From: Prolixibacteraceae bacterium
Lineage (GTDB): Bacteria; Bacteroidota; Bacteroidia; Bacteroidales; Prolixibacteraceae
DNA: 36,486 bases
Assembly: GCA_021740385.1 (NCBI GenBank)
Contig: JAIOZY010000051.1
Location: forward strand, 1-36,486
Direction of reading: 5' to 3'
Shown here one piece after another: positions 26,501 through 36,034 of this stretch; the stretch's first letter is position 1, and every line of letters begins with the position of its first letter. The translations under genes were made by a program, and so were the position numbers. The notes under the pieces are model-generated. The model was not told the origin of the DNA. It ran no database searches and worked only from the letters and a program-made list of their open reading frames with translations.

Positions 26501-27166
26501 ATGAATTCAGCCCAGAGCGCTTTCTCATACCCCGATCCGGTAACAGGTCTTTCCTCACCGGCGCCCAAATCGGTTGCAATAGCCAAAATAGCAATGTGGA
26601 ACCCGGTTGCATATCAGCAAAGTACAATTGTGTATGGTGAGGTAACATTCGACGGAAAACCCTTGTTTGATAATGCCCTTGTTGGAGCCTTTGTAGGCGG
26701 GGAGTGCCGGGCAACCTCAGAACTGATTCACAAAAACGGGAAATCGTATGTTTCGCTTGTGGTTAACGGTATAAACAAAGAAGAAGTAGAGTTCCGGTTA
26801 TTGCACGATGGGGAAACCTACAGAGCGTCTGAAAGCTATGTTTCGGAACCGGGCAATGTTTCGGGTAAAATGGTAAGCATCGGTTTCAGCAACAATGCCT
26901 ATTCGGTATTTCCAAATCCATTCAACACTTCGTTGCATGTTCGTTTAAATTTAACTGAAAACGAAGAAGCCAAACTGACCATTTCGGCAGTTGACGGAAA
27001 AATTATTAAAAGGGATGTTGTGCGTTTTGGCGATGTTAATTCCGGGGTGTATACCTGGAATGGCCATAATAGCAGCGGTATTGCCTGTGATCCCGGTTTG
27101 TACCTGATCAGTATTGAGCAAAACGATAGGGTTACAACCCATAAAGTAATCCTTAATCGGAAATAA
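23522..27166 (+). CDS. T9SS-secreted surface protein with vWA domain and GAFV-ECR modules
   Basis: This 1214-residue multidomain protein has a signal peptide (cleavage near LFGQ, residue 20). Next comes a choice-of-anchor J/MAM-like jellyroll (about 60-215; FSENFEGSTGFG, DGWFIDNITVDY) and a von Willebrand A domain (about 280-470) with an intact MIDAS start DVSGSM at Asp290. Two Ig-like domains follow, then a GAFVGGECRG module (about 729-835), two SGWNLISFYLDV-type repeats (about 843-1010) and a second GAFVGGECRA module (about 1025-1118). A type IX sorting domain (FPNPFNTSLHVRL...GLYLISI) closes the protein. It should be exported and attached to or released from the cell surface, where it may bind proteins or surfaces. 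The downstream gene shares two of the modules, and the pair is probably co-expressed. Confidence 0.88.
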   Translation: MKKSILLVFAVFYAAFLFGQSNTNTPSLPKGLFLEAAEKQRFEKFEKQSEDLKLKSTTIPVFSENFEGSTGFGISEDWQIGTPSSGPDEAYNGSAKCAATNLSGDYSNTSYSVLISPVITLPELSKPEDQIVLSFYQWFIMESGYDYGFVHVSTDGGTSWTQVDEVNGTSTTWRINTIDLTTYAGQGIMIRFLFDSDGSVTRDGWFIDNITVDYIEESPLTVTISSIDYQNFPIVFSNVFVQTIGLDNPVLNSSHFTIYEDGVRQQNFVEVIPPNTSSGSRVADIVFVLDVSGSMGDEIAAVKDNMISFCDGIEAAGIDYAVGFISYADIIYNYYDKNLITNRTQIINTINNIELEEHGIGSGGDAPENQLGAIAEATRFNFRPGAQKIVIMLTDAHAHEDDSVTPWNVNTLITNRIQSNDVVVYPIFNTTNGDQMDQYVPIANASSIGRYFHVYDNFDAIINDITTAIGNQYIIRYMANNTVADGVEREVIIQADYLGYSANDRETYTPGDKPELYKTEETIDIESRGQLEDVPLTVSVLVVDEYEPYVDQVTIFLKNSDDDTYQSFEMTAAGDGIWEYTIPGSMVQFPGVDYYITAQDEYSIATLPQYLPAENPSTISVLPNSRPQISHTPITQYGSQSSLNFTCTVTDNTNYVDFVILFIRRYGDIIYDAYSMANTSGDNYAYNFSISEGSEDDYEYYIVASDDHRSTSSSGSFRTPHYISHEDSGPWEPVVYTNSTQMYCTIEIDGSPASSDDYLGAFVGGECRGVGEIIFSGGVAYSNMLVQGEGVEQVSFKIWDTSEGVELNAGSNPSTVMTQPGSVVGTPPDYIEIMYPGFVDQNIELSSGWNLISFYLDVEGVSIDEVSGGSDCGEITVKNLTQSWTNNPDVPAFLNTLTTFSNGMGYFVNAENACNITWQGTVVGSHDFDLSSGWNLVGYSYDVAQTVQQGYGVVLDNGKLDIVKNLTHSFNPDVPEFLNTLANINPGEGYFVKMNSAQSAFSYPDPVTGLSSPAPKSVAIAKIAMWNPVAYQQSTIVYGEVTFDGKPLFDNALVGAFVGGECRATSELIHKNGKSYVSLVVNGINKEEVEFRLLHDGETYRASESYVSEPGNVSGKMVSIGFSNNAYSVFPNPFNTSLHVRLNLTENEEAKLTISAVDGKIIKRDVVRFGDVNSGVYTWNGHNSSGIACDPGLYLISIEQNDRVTTHKVILNRK

Positions 27167-27169
27167 TTG

Positions 27170-27211
27170 TAGCCGGTTGATTTGTGTGAGTCATGAAATA
27201 TTATCCGGCTA
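27170..27211 (+). other. Intercistronic inverted repeat
   Basis: TAGCCGG and CCGGCTA form a perfect 7-bp stem around a 28-base loop between the two T9SS protein genes. There is no T-run, so it is not a convincing terminator and may stabilise or process the transcript. Confidence 0.4.
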
Positions 27212-27260
27212 TAACAACGTGGCTGGATGATTGAACGAAGTGAATTTAAAAAATATTTGA

Positions 27261-28793
27261 ATGAAGTATTATATAAGCATATTGTTGCTTTTTGCACTGA
27301 AAATGGCTGTATCGCAACCCGTTTGGAATGTTGTTGATTATACCGGCAGTACAACGGCCTATTTTGTGTTGACAATCGATGGTGAAGCAGCAGAAGAAAA
27401 TGACTTGTTGGGTGCCTTTGTCGATGACGAATGCCGGGGCATTGGCGAGGTAGTGATAAACGATGGAGCAGCCTATGTGGCGATGCAAATTGGCGGCAAT
27501 ACATCGGAGGTCGTTAATTTCAGGGTATGGGATGAATCAGTATCTGTTGAATTGTTTGTTACAACAGCAATAACATCAAACCCCGGGGGTATTGTAGGTA
27601 ATCCGCCCGATTACATAACCATAGATGTAAGCAGCAGCAACACAACACCCGTTACCGTAATTCCCGGTTGGGACGTGGTAAGTTATACCAACAGTACAAC
27701 TGCTTATTGTGTGGTGACTGTTAACGGTGAACCAGCTGAAGAGGCTGATAAGATAGGTGCTTTTGTCGATGGTGAATGCCGGGCAATTGGCAAAATCATC
27801 ATGAATGAAGGCATTGCCTATTCAACACTTGAAATTCAGGGTGTTGATGTGGAGGAAGTGAATTTCAGGATTTGGGATACATCGGCAGGAGAAGAGCTGT
27901 ATGTTGCTTTTTCTGCATCATCCGTTCCCGGAGGTATTATTGGTTTACCACCCGGCTATCTTGCATTGGATGGTATTCCTGTGCCTCAGTTATCAATTGC
28001 TGAAATTCAGGGCAATGCCGACACTTCTCCCTACGAGGGGCAACTTGTTGAGGTCGCAGGCATTGTTACAGCAATAGATATAAACGGTTATTACCTGCAG
28101 GATGCCAATGCCGAATGGAGCGGGATATACGTTTACAGCCCCGACAGGGCAGAAACGATATCAATTTCGGACAGGGTTGTTCTTTCGGGAACTGTAATCG
28201 AGTCGTTGGAAAAAACCCAGATTGAAGATGTTATTTCGATAGAAGTAGCAACCAATGATCTTGAAATTGTTCCCCTTGAGGCCGAAGAGCTGACAGAAGC
28301 GTACGAAAGTGTCTTGGTAACCGTTACCGGCAGGGCTGATGATTTTTCAAGCGGCTCAGGCGACTGGGTCATTACATCGGAAAGTAATGTGAGTTTTGAT
28401 ATCAGCCTTTACATGTATGGCGATTATACATCGTATGCAAATTATCAGTACCAGGTAACCGGGGTGGTTTTTAGTGTTGAAGCGTTGTATATGGTTGAGC
28501 CCCGTACCGAAGCTGATATTGTCAACCTTTCGGAACAAAACGGTGTAAAAATATATGGGCAGGATTTTAAAATATACCCCAATCCTTTCAACGAATACAT
28601 TACAATTGAATCCATTGGGGGAAATGAAGTTGACGGCATCGTGATTTCGTCACTTGATGGTAAAACAGTGAAAAGTTTGCAGGTGCGTTCATCACAAATT
28701 GAAACAAGTAATTTAGCTCCGGGTGAATACATCATTTCATTGATGAAGGGTGAAAAAGTGATTGTTTCCGGTTCTATTCTGAAAGTGGAGTAA
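27261..28793 (+). CDS. T9SS-secreted protein with two GAFV-ECR modules and an OB-fold domain
   Basis: This 510-residue protein has a short signal peptide (LLLFALKMAVSQ, about residue 18). Two copies of the module seen in the upstream protein follow (about 20-115 and 132-230), each with W-x-VV-x-YTxSTTAY, GAFVDxECR and VNFRxWD. Residues about 238-425 resemble the OB-fold domain of extracellular nucleases (IAEIQGNADTSPYEGQLVEV, GYYLQDANAEWSGIYVYSP), but no nuclease catalytic domain follows. The C-terminus is a type IX sorting domain (KIYPNPFNEYITIES...PGEYIISLM). It is exported to the cell surface, function unknown; a binding or adhesion role is more likely than catalysis. It starts 94 bp after the vWA gene and ends at a strong terminator. 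Confidence 0.85.
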   Translation: MKYYISILLLFALKMAVSQPVWNVVDYTGSTTAYFVLTIDGEAAEENDLLGAFVDDECRGIGEVVINDGAAYVAMQIGGNTSEVVNFRVWDESVSVELFVTTAITSNPGGIVGNPPDYITIDVSSSNTTPVTVIPGWDVVSYTNSTTAYCVVTVNGEPAEEADKIGAFVDGECRAIGKIIMNEGIAYSTLEIQGVDVEEVNFRIWDTSAGEELYVAFSASSVPGGIIGLPPGYLALDGIPVPQLSIAEIQGNADTSPYEGQLVEVAGIVTAIDINGYYLQDANAEWSGIYVYSPDRAETISISDRVVLSGTVIESLEKTQIEDVISIEVATNDLEIVPLEAEELTEAYESVLVTVTGRADDFSSGSGDWVITSESNVSFDISLYMYGDYTSYANYQYQVTGVVFSVEALYMVEPRTEADIVNLSEQNGVKIYGQDFKIYPNPFNEYITIESIGGNEVDGIVISSLDGKTVKSLQVRSSQIETSNLAPGEYIISLMKGEKVIVSGSILKVE

Positions 28794-28810
28794 TAGTTTA
28801 CTTTAATACA

Positions 28811-28863
28811 AAAGGAGAAGGTGAAAATTTGGGTAATAACTCCCGATTTTCACCTTCTTTTTT
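28811..28863 (+). terminator. Strong terminator after the two T9SS genes
   Basis: GAGAAGGTGAAAATTTGGG pairs nearly perfectly with TCCCGATTTTCACCTTC around a short loop, followed by TTTTTT. It lies 17 bp after the stop. Confidence 0.88.
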
Positions 28864-28898
28864 ATATGAAACGAGTCCTGAATTGTCGGGGCGAGTTC

Positions 28899-28936
28899 CA
28901 TCTAATGCCTTTGAAAATTTTAAATTTAATTAGATG
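28899..28936. promoter_or_regulatory. Inverted repeat upstream of CE1 esterase
   Basis: CATCTAAT and ATTAGATG form perfect 8-bp arms separated by 22 bases in the gap before the esterase. It may be an operator or a second hairpin; no clear promoter box was found beside it. Confidence 0.3.
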
Positions 28937-29044
28937 AAAAATATGGCGAAGCAAAGAAATGCACAGTTCTCGTTTTACAAAATATTTAAATATCTTTATG
29001 GAGAATTGAATTTGTATGTTGGTTAGGAAGGAATTAAATAATAA

Positions 29045-30253
<1,209 letters not shown>

Positions 30254-30329
30254 ATAATGCCATTTTGTTTTTTGAATTTATAGGTTTTCATTTTTGCTTT
30301 AACAGTTGTAATCGGTTATGCTGTTTTCA

Positions 30330-30367
30330 TCCATAAATTATGGATAAAATCGTCCATAATTTATGGA
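30330..30367. promoter_or_regulatory. Paired 15-bp palindromes before the ATPase gene
   Basis: TCCATAAATTATGGA (30330-30344) and TCCATAATTTATGGA (30353-30367) have centres 23 bp apart, about two helical turns. They lie immediately upstream of the -7 box, where a bound dimer would block or recruit RNA polymerase. The outer bases extend the first palindrome to 17 bp. Confidence 0.65.
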
Positions 30368-30375
30368 TAAATTAG

Positions 30376-30383
30376 TATATTTG
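30376..30383 (+). promoter_or_regulatory. TAnnTTTG -7 box of the ATPase gene
   Basis: TATATTTG lies 9 bp after the second palindrome. Transcription would start near 30390, so the ATG at 30363 would be upstream of the message and the ATG at 30405 is the likely start. Confidence 0.6.
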
Positions 30384-30404
30384 TTGAAAATAAAAGAATT
30401 AACG

Positions 30405-31610
30405 ATGTTTCGACAAGACAAAATTGCAATTGTGATAGATAGTCAACGGGAAACTTTTTTTCGAAAAAATGACGAAGTTATACGTGAAGTTTTAACGTGT
30501 GTTCCAATTTTGGAATCATTTGCTACCATTGTTACCGGAATTCGACGTTGTGGTAAAAGTACGCTGGTTTTGCAATTGATGAGGCAAAAATATCCCGATG
30601 CTTTATTTTTGAATTTTGAGGATATTCGTTTAGCGGGTTTCGAAACCGATGATTTGACACGGTTGTATAGTGAGATTAAACACCGGAATATTCAAGTACT
30701 GTGTTTCGATGAAATTCAGTTAGTTAAAAATTGGGACATGTTTATTCATCAGCTTCTTCGCGAAGGTTTTCAGGTTTTTATAACCGGATCAAATGCATCA
30801 CTGTTAAGCCGGGAATTAGGAACTCATTTAACTGGCCGGTATCTTTCAATCGAACTTTTTCCGTTTTCCTTCACCGAGTATATCGAACTCAAAAAAGTTG
30901 AAAGAAATATTGATACCTTGAGGGACTACCTCGAATTTGGAGGAATGCCTGAGTATGTTAAAAGTGGAGAAGGGTTGGTGATCAGTAATTTGCTTGACGA
31001 TGTACTCATGCGTGATATTGCTGTTCGCCAGTCGTTGCGTGATGTTAATACCTTACGGCAATTGGTTGTTTTTTTGTTGTCGAATGTGGGGAATCTAATC
31101 TCGGCCAACAAGTTGGTTGGAATGTTTGGAATTAAGTCGGTTACTACTTTTACTGAATATTTTTCCTTTCTTAGCGATGCTTATCTAATTGAATTTGTTC
31201 CTCAGTTTAATTATTCACTTAAAGCACAGGCCCGCAATCCCAGGAAAGTGTATGCCATCGATTTGGGATTTGTCTCTCAGGTTGGAACGCTTTTTACCGA
31301 AAATTACGGTCATCGTTTCGAAAACCTGATATATTTATACTTACGACGAAAATCAAATGAGATCTATTATTTTAAAAATAAAGGGGAATGTGATTTTATC
31401 TCAATGAAGAATGGACATGTTCTGGAAATAGTTCAAACTTGCTATGATATAGATGACTTGAATTTCGATCGTGAGTATTCAGGCTTGGTTGAAGCCATGC
31501 GTTTTTTTAAGCAACAAACCGGTATTATTGTGACGTTTAATCAGAAGGATCATTTTGAAAAAGATGGGTTGACCGTTGACATGTTGCCAGCTTTTGAATA
31601 TTTAAAGTAA
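30405..31610 (+). CDS. AAA_14 / DUF4143 family ATPase
   Basis: Starting at ATG 30405 gives 401 residues, because the promoter box lies after the alternative ATG at 30363. The N-terminal AAA domain has Walker A GIRRCGKST and Walker B VLCFDEIQLV. The C-terminal DUF4143 part contains ECDFISMKNGHVLEIVQTCYD, which resembles a restriction-endonuclease-like core with the usual lysine position replaced by Gln, so nuclease activity is doubtful. Many Bacteroidota carry several near-identical members, and their function is unknown. The gene has its own palindromic promoter and sits alone between secreted hydrolases whose functions are unrelated. Its more AT-rich, less biased codon use compared with neighbours suggests later acquisition. 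Confidence 0.88.
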   Translation: MFRQDKIAIVIDSQRETFFRKNDEVIREVLTCVPILESFATIVTGIRRCGKSTLVLQLMRQKYPDALFLNFEDIRLAGFETDDLTRLYSEIKHRNIQVLCFDEIQLVKNWDMFIHQLLREGFQVFITGSNASLLSRELGTHLTGRYLSIELFPFSFTEYIELKKVERNIDTLRDYLEFGGMPEYVKSGEGLVISNLLDDVLMRDIAVRQSLRDVNTLRQLVVFLLSNVGNLISANKLVGMFGIKSVTTFTEYFSFLSDAYLIEFVPQFNYSLKAQARNPRKVYAIDLGFVSQVGTLFTENYGHRFENLIYLYLRRKSNEIYYFKNKGECDFISMKNGHVLEIVQTCYDIDDLNFDREYSGLVEAMRFFKQQTGIIVTFNQKDHFEKDGLTVDMLPAFEYLK

Positions 31611-31754
31611 AAGCCTGTAATAGAGATGCTTGTCGGTTTTTTGGGTGTTGTGTTTGAAAACTGGCGGTTTTACCTTGAAGTATTTGCATCAGTATATTTT
31701 TTTAAATGATGTTAAAATAAACAATAAATTGAGGAGAAATTTCAAAATAGAAGT

Positions 31755-33314
31755 ATGAAGAAGTTGATTTTTGTTGTTTGGCTTATAAGTATTATCCCGC
31801 AGGTTGTTTTTAGTCAGTCGGTTAAGGTGGTTGATGTTACCGGTGGCAAAGTCGAAGGGGTTGTCAGTGAAAGTATTACCATTTTTAAAGGAATCCCGTT
31901 TGCAGCACCACCCGTTGGTGAATTCCGTTGGAAACCACCACAGCCGGTTAAGCCGTGGAACAACGTGTTGAAAGCTGATGAGTTTGCACTGCCGTGCCCC
32001 CAGTTTTCGCCATTTTTGCCCGGTTTAGTAAAAGTAAAAGCTTCTGAAGATTGCCTCTGCCTGAATGTATGGACACCGGCAAAACAAACCGATGATAAGT
32101 TGCCTGTAATGGTGTGGATTTACGGAGGCGGTTTTGCGCTTGGCTCTACATCTACACCCTTGTACAACGGGGCCGAACTGGCTAAAATGGGCGTTGTTGT
32201 TGTGAGTATCGCCTATCGTATTGGTCCGCTTGGATTTATGGCGCACCCAGAATTAAGCGCTGAATCGCCTCATGGTGTATCGGGCAATTACGGGCTGCTC
32301 GACCAGGTTGCCGGTCTTAAATGGGTACAGGAAAACATTGATGCATTTGGTGGCGATCCGGGAAACGTGACCATTTTTGGTGAATCAGCCGGGGGTATTT
32401 CCGTTAGCATTTTGTGTGCATCACCACTATGTAAAGGGCTTTTTCGCCGGGCTATTTGCCAAAGCGGCGGAAATTTTGGGCCTATTGTTAAAGAACACAA
32501 ACTGGGAACCATTCAAAACCTGGATATGGCTGAACAGAAAGGGGTTGATTTTGCCAAACGTATGGGGGCAGCTAACCTTGACGAGTTGCGAAAAATTGAA
32601 CCCCGCAAATGGATGCACGACCCGGCTGCAAAAATGGGCACTTTTTGGCCTGTTGTCGATGATTATGTGATTGTTGGCGATCAGTACGAACTATATAAAT
32701 CGGGAAATTACAATGATGTTAACGTGTTAATCGGCACCAATTCCGACGAAGGGTCGCTTTTTGTAAAGCCCCTTTCGGTGGAAAAATACCATGAAAAGTT
32801 AAACGAAATTTTTGGCCCATATACCGAAAGGGCACTGGAATTGTACCCGGCTAAAACAAGGGCACAAACCCGTACCGCACAGGCCGACATTTTCAGGGAA
32901 ATGGTTTTTGCATGGCCTACATGGGCGTGGGCCAACCTCCAGTCGAAAACAGGTTATTCAGATGTTTTCCTTTATTACTTCAATTATCCACAGAAGATTT
33001 TCTTTTTTATGCCGGGCAAACATAAAGGTGCCGGGCATGGCTCGGAAATAAAATTCGTTTTACGGAACCTGAAGTGCAATGCAAAGGAAACTGAAAAACA
33101 GCTTTCGGAAACCATGGCAAAATACTGGACCAATTTTGCTAAAACGGGTAACCCGAATGGAGAAGGCCTTCCCGAATGGCCTGTTTTTAAGTCTGGACAA
33201 AATACAGTGCAATATTTCAATACAACGGTTGAAACCGGTCCTTTGCCAAACAGAGAGCAAATAATGTTTATTGAAGAATTTTTCAAATGGAAACGAAAAC
33301 AAACTGAAAAATAA
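31755..33314 (+). CDS. Type B carboxylesterase (secreted)
   Basis: This 519-residue alpha/beta hydrolase has a signal peptide (VWLISIIPQVVFSQ, about residue 21). Family motifs are GIPFAAPPVGEFRW, EDCLCLNVWTP, the oxyanion loop WIYGGGFALGS and the nucleophile motif FGESAGG (Ser211). The acid is Glu332 in NSDEGS and the base His428 in GAGHGSE, giving a complete Ser-Glu-His triad of the cholinesterase/para-nitrobenzyl esterase family. It should hydrolyse carboxyl esters outside the cytoplasm. The GH3 gene begins 11 bp after its stop, so the two form an operon, suggesting that it de-esterifies a glycan or glycoside that the GH3 enzyme then cuts. The substrate is inferred only. Confidence 0.93.
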   Translation: MKKLIFVVWLISIIPQVVFSQSVKVVDVTGGKVEGVVSESITIFKGIPFAAPPVGEFRWKPPQPVKPWNNVLKADEFALPCPQFSPFLPGLVKVKASEDCLCLNVWTPAKQTDDKLPVMVWIYGGGFALGSTSTPLYNGAELAKMGVVVVSIAYRIGPLGFMAHPELSAESPHGVSGNYGLLDQVAGLKWVQENIDAFGGDPGNVTIFGESAGGISVSILCASPLCKGLFRRAICQSGGNFGPIVKEHKLGTIQNLDMAEQKGVDFAKRMGAANLDELRKIEPRKWMHDPAAKMGTFWPVVDDYVIVGDQYELYKSGNYNDVNVLIGTNSDEGSLFVKPLSVEKYHEKLNEIFGPYTERALELYPAKTRAQTRTAQADIFREMVFAWPTWAWANLQSKTGYSDVFLYYFNYPQKIFFFMPGKHKGAGHGSEIKFVLRNLKCNAKETEKQLSETMAKYWTNFAKTGNPNGEGLPEWPVFKSGQNTVQYFNTTVETGPLPNREQIMFIEEFFKWKRKQTEK

Positions 33315-33325
33315 AACCAAATAGA

Positions 33326-35755
33326 ATGAAAAAAAATAAATTAATGAAGCATGGATTATCCGCATTTTTGATGGGATGTTTGCTGCTTGGTTGTACAACA
33401 ACCTCTTCAACCGATGAAGACCATCAAAAAGTAGATAATATTGTGGCTTCAATGAGCTTGAAAGAAAAAGCACAATTGGTCATTGGCACGGGAATGTATT
33501 TTCAGTTACCCGACTCGGTGCTGGAGCGTTTTGGTGGCCCGCGTGAAATCGACCCCAACGATTCAGTCTACTCAGCAATGGTTGAAAAAATACGGGAATT
33601 TGTGCCGGGTGCCGCCGGAAATACCTCCATGTTTGAGCAACACGGTATTACCACGCAGGTACTGGCCGATGGCCCTGCCGGTTTGCGCATTCAGCCTAAA
33701 AGAAAAGGCGAAGACAAAACTTATTATTGTACGGCATTTCCCATTGGCACCGTTATGGCATCAACGTGGGATACAGAGCTGGTATACAAAGTTGGTCAGG
33801 CCATGGGTAAAGAGGTGCTCGAATACGGGGTTGATGTGTTACTGGCTCCGGCATTGAACCTTCAGCGGGATCCGTTGTGCGGCAGAAATTTTGAATATTA
33901 TTCCGAAGATCCCTTGGTTTCAGGTAAAATGACTGCTGCCATGGTAAAAGGGGTACAATCAAACGGCGTTGGTACATCCATTAAACATTATGCCGCAAAC
34001 AACCAGGAAACCAACAGGCTTTCGGTCAATACCATTGTGAGTGAACGCGCTTTGAGGGAACTTTACCTGAAAGGATTTGAAATTGCCGTAAAGGAAGCAC
34101 AACCCTGGACGGTGATGTCGGCTTACAATAAAATAAACGGGCAGTATGCCTCCGAAAGTCACGATTTGCTGACAAAGATTTTGCGCGACGATTGGGGCTT
34201 TAAAGGGTATGTAATGACCGACTGGGGTGCCGGAAGCGATCTGGTTGCACAAATGGAAGCCGGTAATGACATGATACAACCCGGTAGTCCAAAACAGGTT
34301 TATGAGCTTATTGAGTTGGTTGAAAATGGAAAACTTGACGAAACCGTTTTGGATTTGAATGTGAGCCGAATATTAAAGGTTATGTTGAAAACACCCAAAT
34401 ACAAAGGTTATGAGTATTCCGGCAACCCCAATTTGGAAGTTCATGCCCTGGTAACCCGCCAGGCTGCAACCGATGGTATGGTGTTGCTTGAAAACAACGG
34501 TGCCCTTCCGTTTTCGGAAAACATTGAAAAAGTTGCTGCCTTTGGGAATTGTTCATACGATTTCATCTCAGGCGGAACCGGGAGTGGTGATGTAAACGAA
34601 GCCTACACCATTTCATTGATCCAGGGGCTTGAAAATGGTGAATACAAAGCCCATATCGGTCTTGGTAAAATATACGATGAGTACATGGTGGAAGCAAGGG
34701 CTAATGCGCCAAAGTCAGACAACTGGCTGACAAACCTAATGGGAGGTAAAGTGCCTGTTGCCGAGATGGCTGTAAGTAAAGAACTGGCAGCGCAAATGGC
34801 AACGGAAAACGACATTGCTTTAATTACCATTGGTCGTAATTCAGGCGAAGGAGGTGACCGCAAACCCGAACCCTGTGATTTTTATTTGACTGATGTGGAA
34901 AAGGAGATGATTGCGAATGTTACCGAAGCGTTCCATGCTGAAGGTAAAAAAACGGTTGTAGTCCTGAATGTTGGCGGTGTTATTGAAACAGCCAGTTGGA
35001 AAAATACACCCGATGCCGTATTGTTGGCATGGCAACCCGGGCAGGAAGCTGGAAATTCAGTGGTTGATGTCCTTTCGGGAAAAGTTAATCCTTCGGGCAA
35101 ACTGGCTATTACATTCCCGGTTAAATACGCGGACGTTCCATCGGCAAATACCTTTCCCGGACATGCTGTTGAGGGCGAAACGGGTGATGAAAAAGATATG
35201 TCGGGTTTTTCATTCATGCGCAGGGTGCCCTGGGAGGTTGTCTATGAGGAAGATATTTACGTTGGTTATCGTTATTACAATACCTTCGATGTTGGTGTTT
35301 CGTACCCATTCGGATATGGTAAATCGTATACCGATTTCGAATACACCGACGTGGTATTGAGTGCCAGAAAATTCAGGAAAAAAATAAAGGTTTCGGTAAC
35401 TGTTGAAAATGCCGGCGATGTAGCCGGGCGTGAAGTGGTTCAGGTGTACCTTTCGGCACCGGGAAAAAGTATGGACAAGCCTGAAATGGAATTGGTCGGA
35501 TTTGATAAAACCGATGTATTGATTCCCGGCGAGGCGGAAATAATAACCTTTACCCTTGAACCAATAGACCTTTGTTCGTTCGACGGGGCACGATCGTCAT
35601 GGATTGCCGAACCCGGTGAATACACGGTAAAAGTGGCAGCATCGGCCAACGATATACGTGGAGCAAAAACATTTACTTTGCAGGAAGAAATGGTGGTTGA
35701 AACCGTAACGAAAGCGCTTGCTCCCGAAGTGGAAATAAGTAAATTGACGAAATAA
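33326..35755 (+). CDS. GH3-family beta-glycosidase, lipoprotein
   Basis: This 809-residue enzyme has a signal peptide ending in the lipobox LLGC (Cys23), so it is anchored to a membrane. It follows the GH3 order: a TIM barrel with ADGPAGLR, KHYAANNQETNR and the nucleophile Asp299 in VMTDWGA; an alpha/beta sandwich with NSGEGGDR (Glu508 as probable acid/base); and a C-terminal fibronectin type III-like domain (about 690-790). It removes terminal beta-linked sugars (beta-glucosidase or beta-xylosidase type; the exact sugar cannot be fixed). It lies 11 bp after a carboxylesterase, so both act on an esterified oligosaccharide, perhaps with the CE1 enzyme upstream. Confidence 0.94.
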   Translation: MKKNKLMKHGLSAFLMGCLLLGCTTTSSTDEDHQKVDNIVASMSLKEKAQLVIGTGMYFQLPDSVLERFGGPREIDPNDSVYSAMVEKIREFVPGAAGNTSMFEQHGITTQVLADGPAGLRIQPKRKGEDKTYYCTAFPIGTVMASTWDTELVYKVGQAMGKEVLEYGVDVLLAPALNLQRDPLCGRNFEYYSEDPLVSGKMTAAMVKGVQSNGVGTSIKHYAANNQETNRLSVNTIVSERALRELYLKGFEIAVKEAQPWTVMSAYNKINGQYASESHDLLTKILRDDWGFKGYVMTDWGAGSDLVAQMEAGNDMIQPGSPKQVYELIELVENGKLDETVLDLNVSRILKVMLKTPKYKGYEYSGNPNLEVHALVTRQAATDGMVLLENNGALPFSENIEKVAAFGNCSYDFISGGTGSGDVNEAYTISLIQGLENGEYKAHIGLGKIYDEYMVEARANAPKSDNWLTNLMGGKVPVAEMAVSKELAAQMATENDIALITIGRNSGEGGDRKPEPCDFYLTDVEKEMIANVTEAFHAEGKKTVVVLNVGGVIETASWKNTPDAVLLAWQPGQEAGNSVVDVLSGKVNPSGKLAITFPVKYADVPSANTFPGHAVEGETGDEKDMSGFSFMRRVPWEVVYEEDIYVGYRYYNTFDVGVSYPFGYGKSYTDFEYTDVVLSARKFRKKIKVSVTVENAGDVAGREVVQVYLSAPGKSMDKPEMELVGFDKTDVLIPGEAEIITFTLEPIDLCSFDGARSSWIAEPGEYTVKVAASANDIRGAKTFTLQEEMVVETVTKALAPEVEISKLTK

Positions 35756-35824
35756 TCATGCATGACATTCGGCGACCCTACCCAAATTTTTGGGCATGAT
35801 CTGAAGATGATAGTTTTTAAGAGC

Positions 35825-36034
35825 GTGTCATTCCGACAAGGAATAGCCTGTTCCGGTTTGCCGGGAAGGAGGAATCCCCCTTAGCTGCCGCATGATTGCA
35901 TCGTGTGGTTTAGCTAGAGGCTAAGAAAGAGTATTAGTATAGAATTTATTGTAGTTATAACTACAAACCACGCGAAAGATTGACTACGTCGATTTTCAAT
36001 TCGTGCGGCGGCGGAGTTGCTTTTTTATGCTTTA
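35825..36034. other. Degenerate intergenic repeat region with an 18-bp palindrome
   Basis: Following the GH3 gene, 35825-35880 (TGTCATTCCGAC...GGAGGAATCCCC) resembles a common Bacteroidota dispersed repeat. TTGTAGTTATAACTACAA at 35949-35966 is a perfect palindrome. No gene was found in 35756-36034. Confidence 0.5.

Noticed and set aside
26899-27504. 201-codon minus-strand frame
   Set aside because: It crosses two well-supported T9SS genes and their intergenic hairpin, with no domain pattern.
30363-30404. Upstream ATG for the AAA_14 ATPase
   Set aside because: It lies before the -7 box and so would not be in the message.
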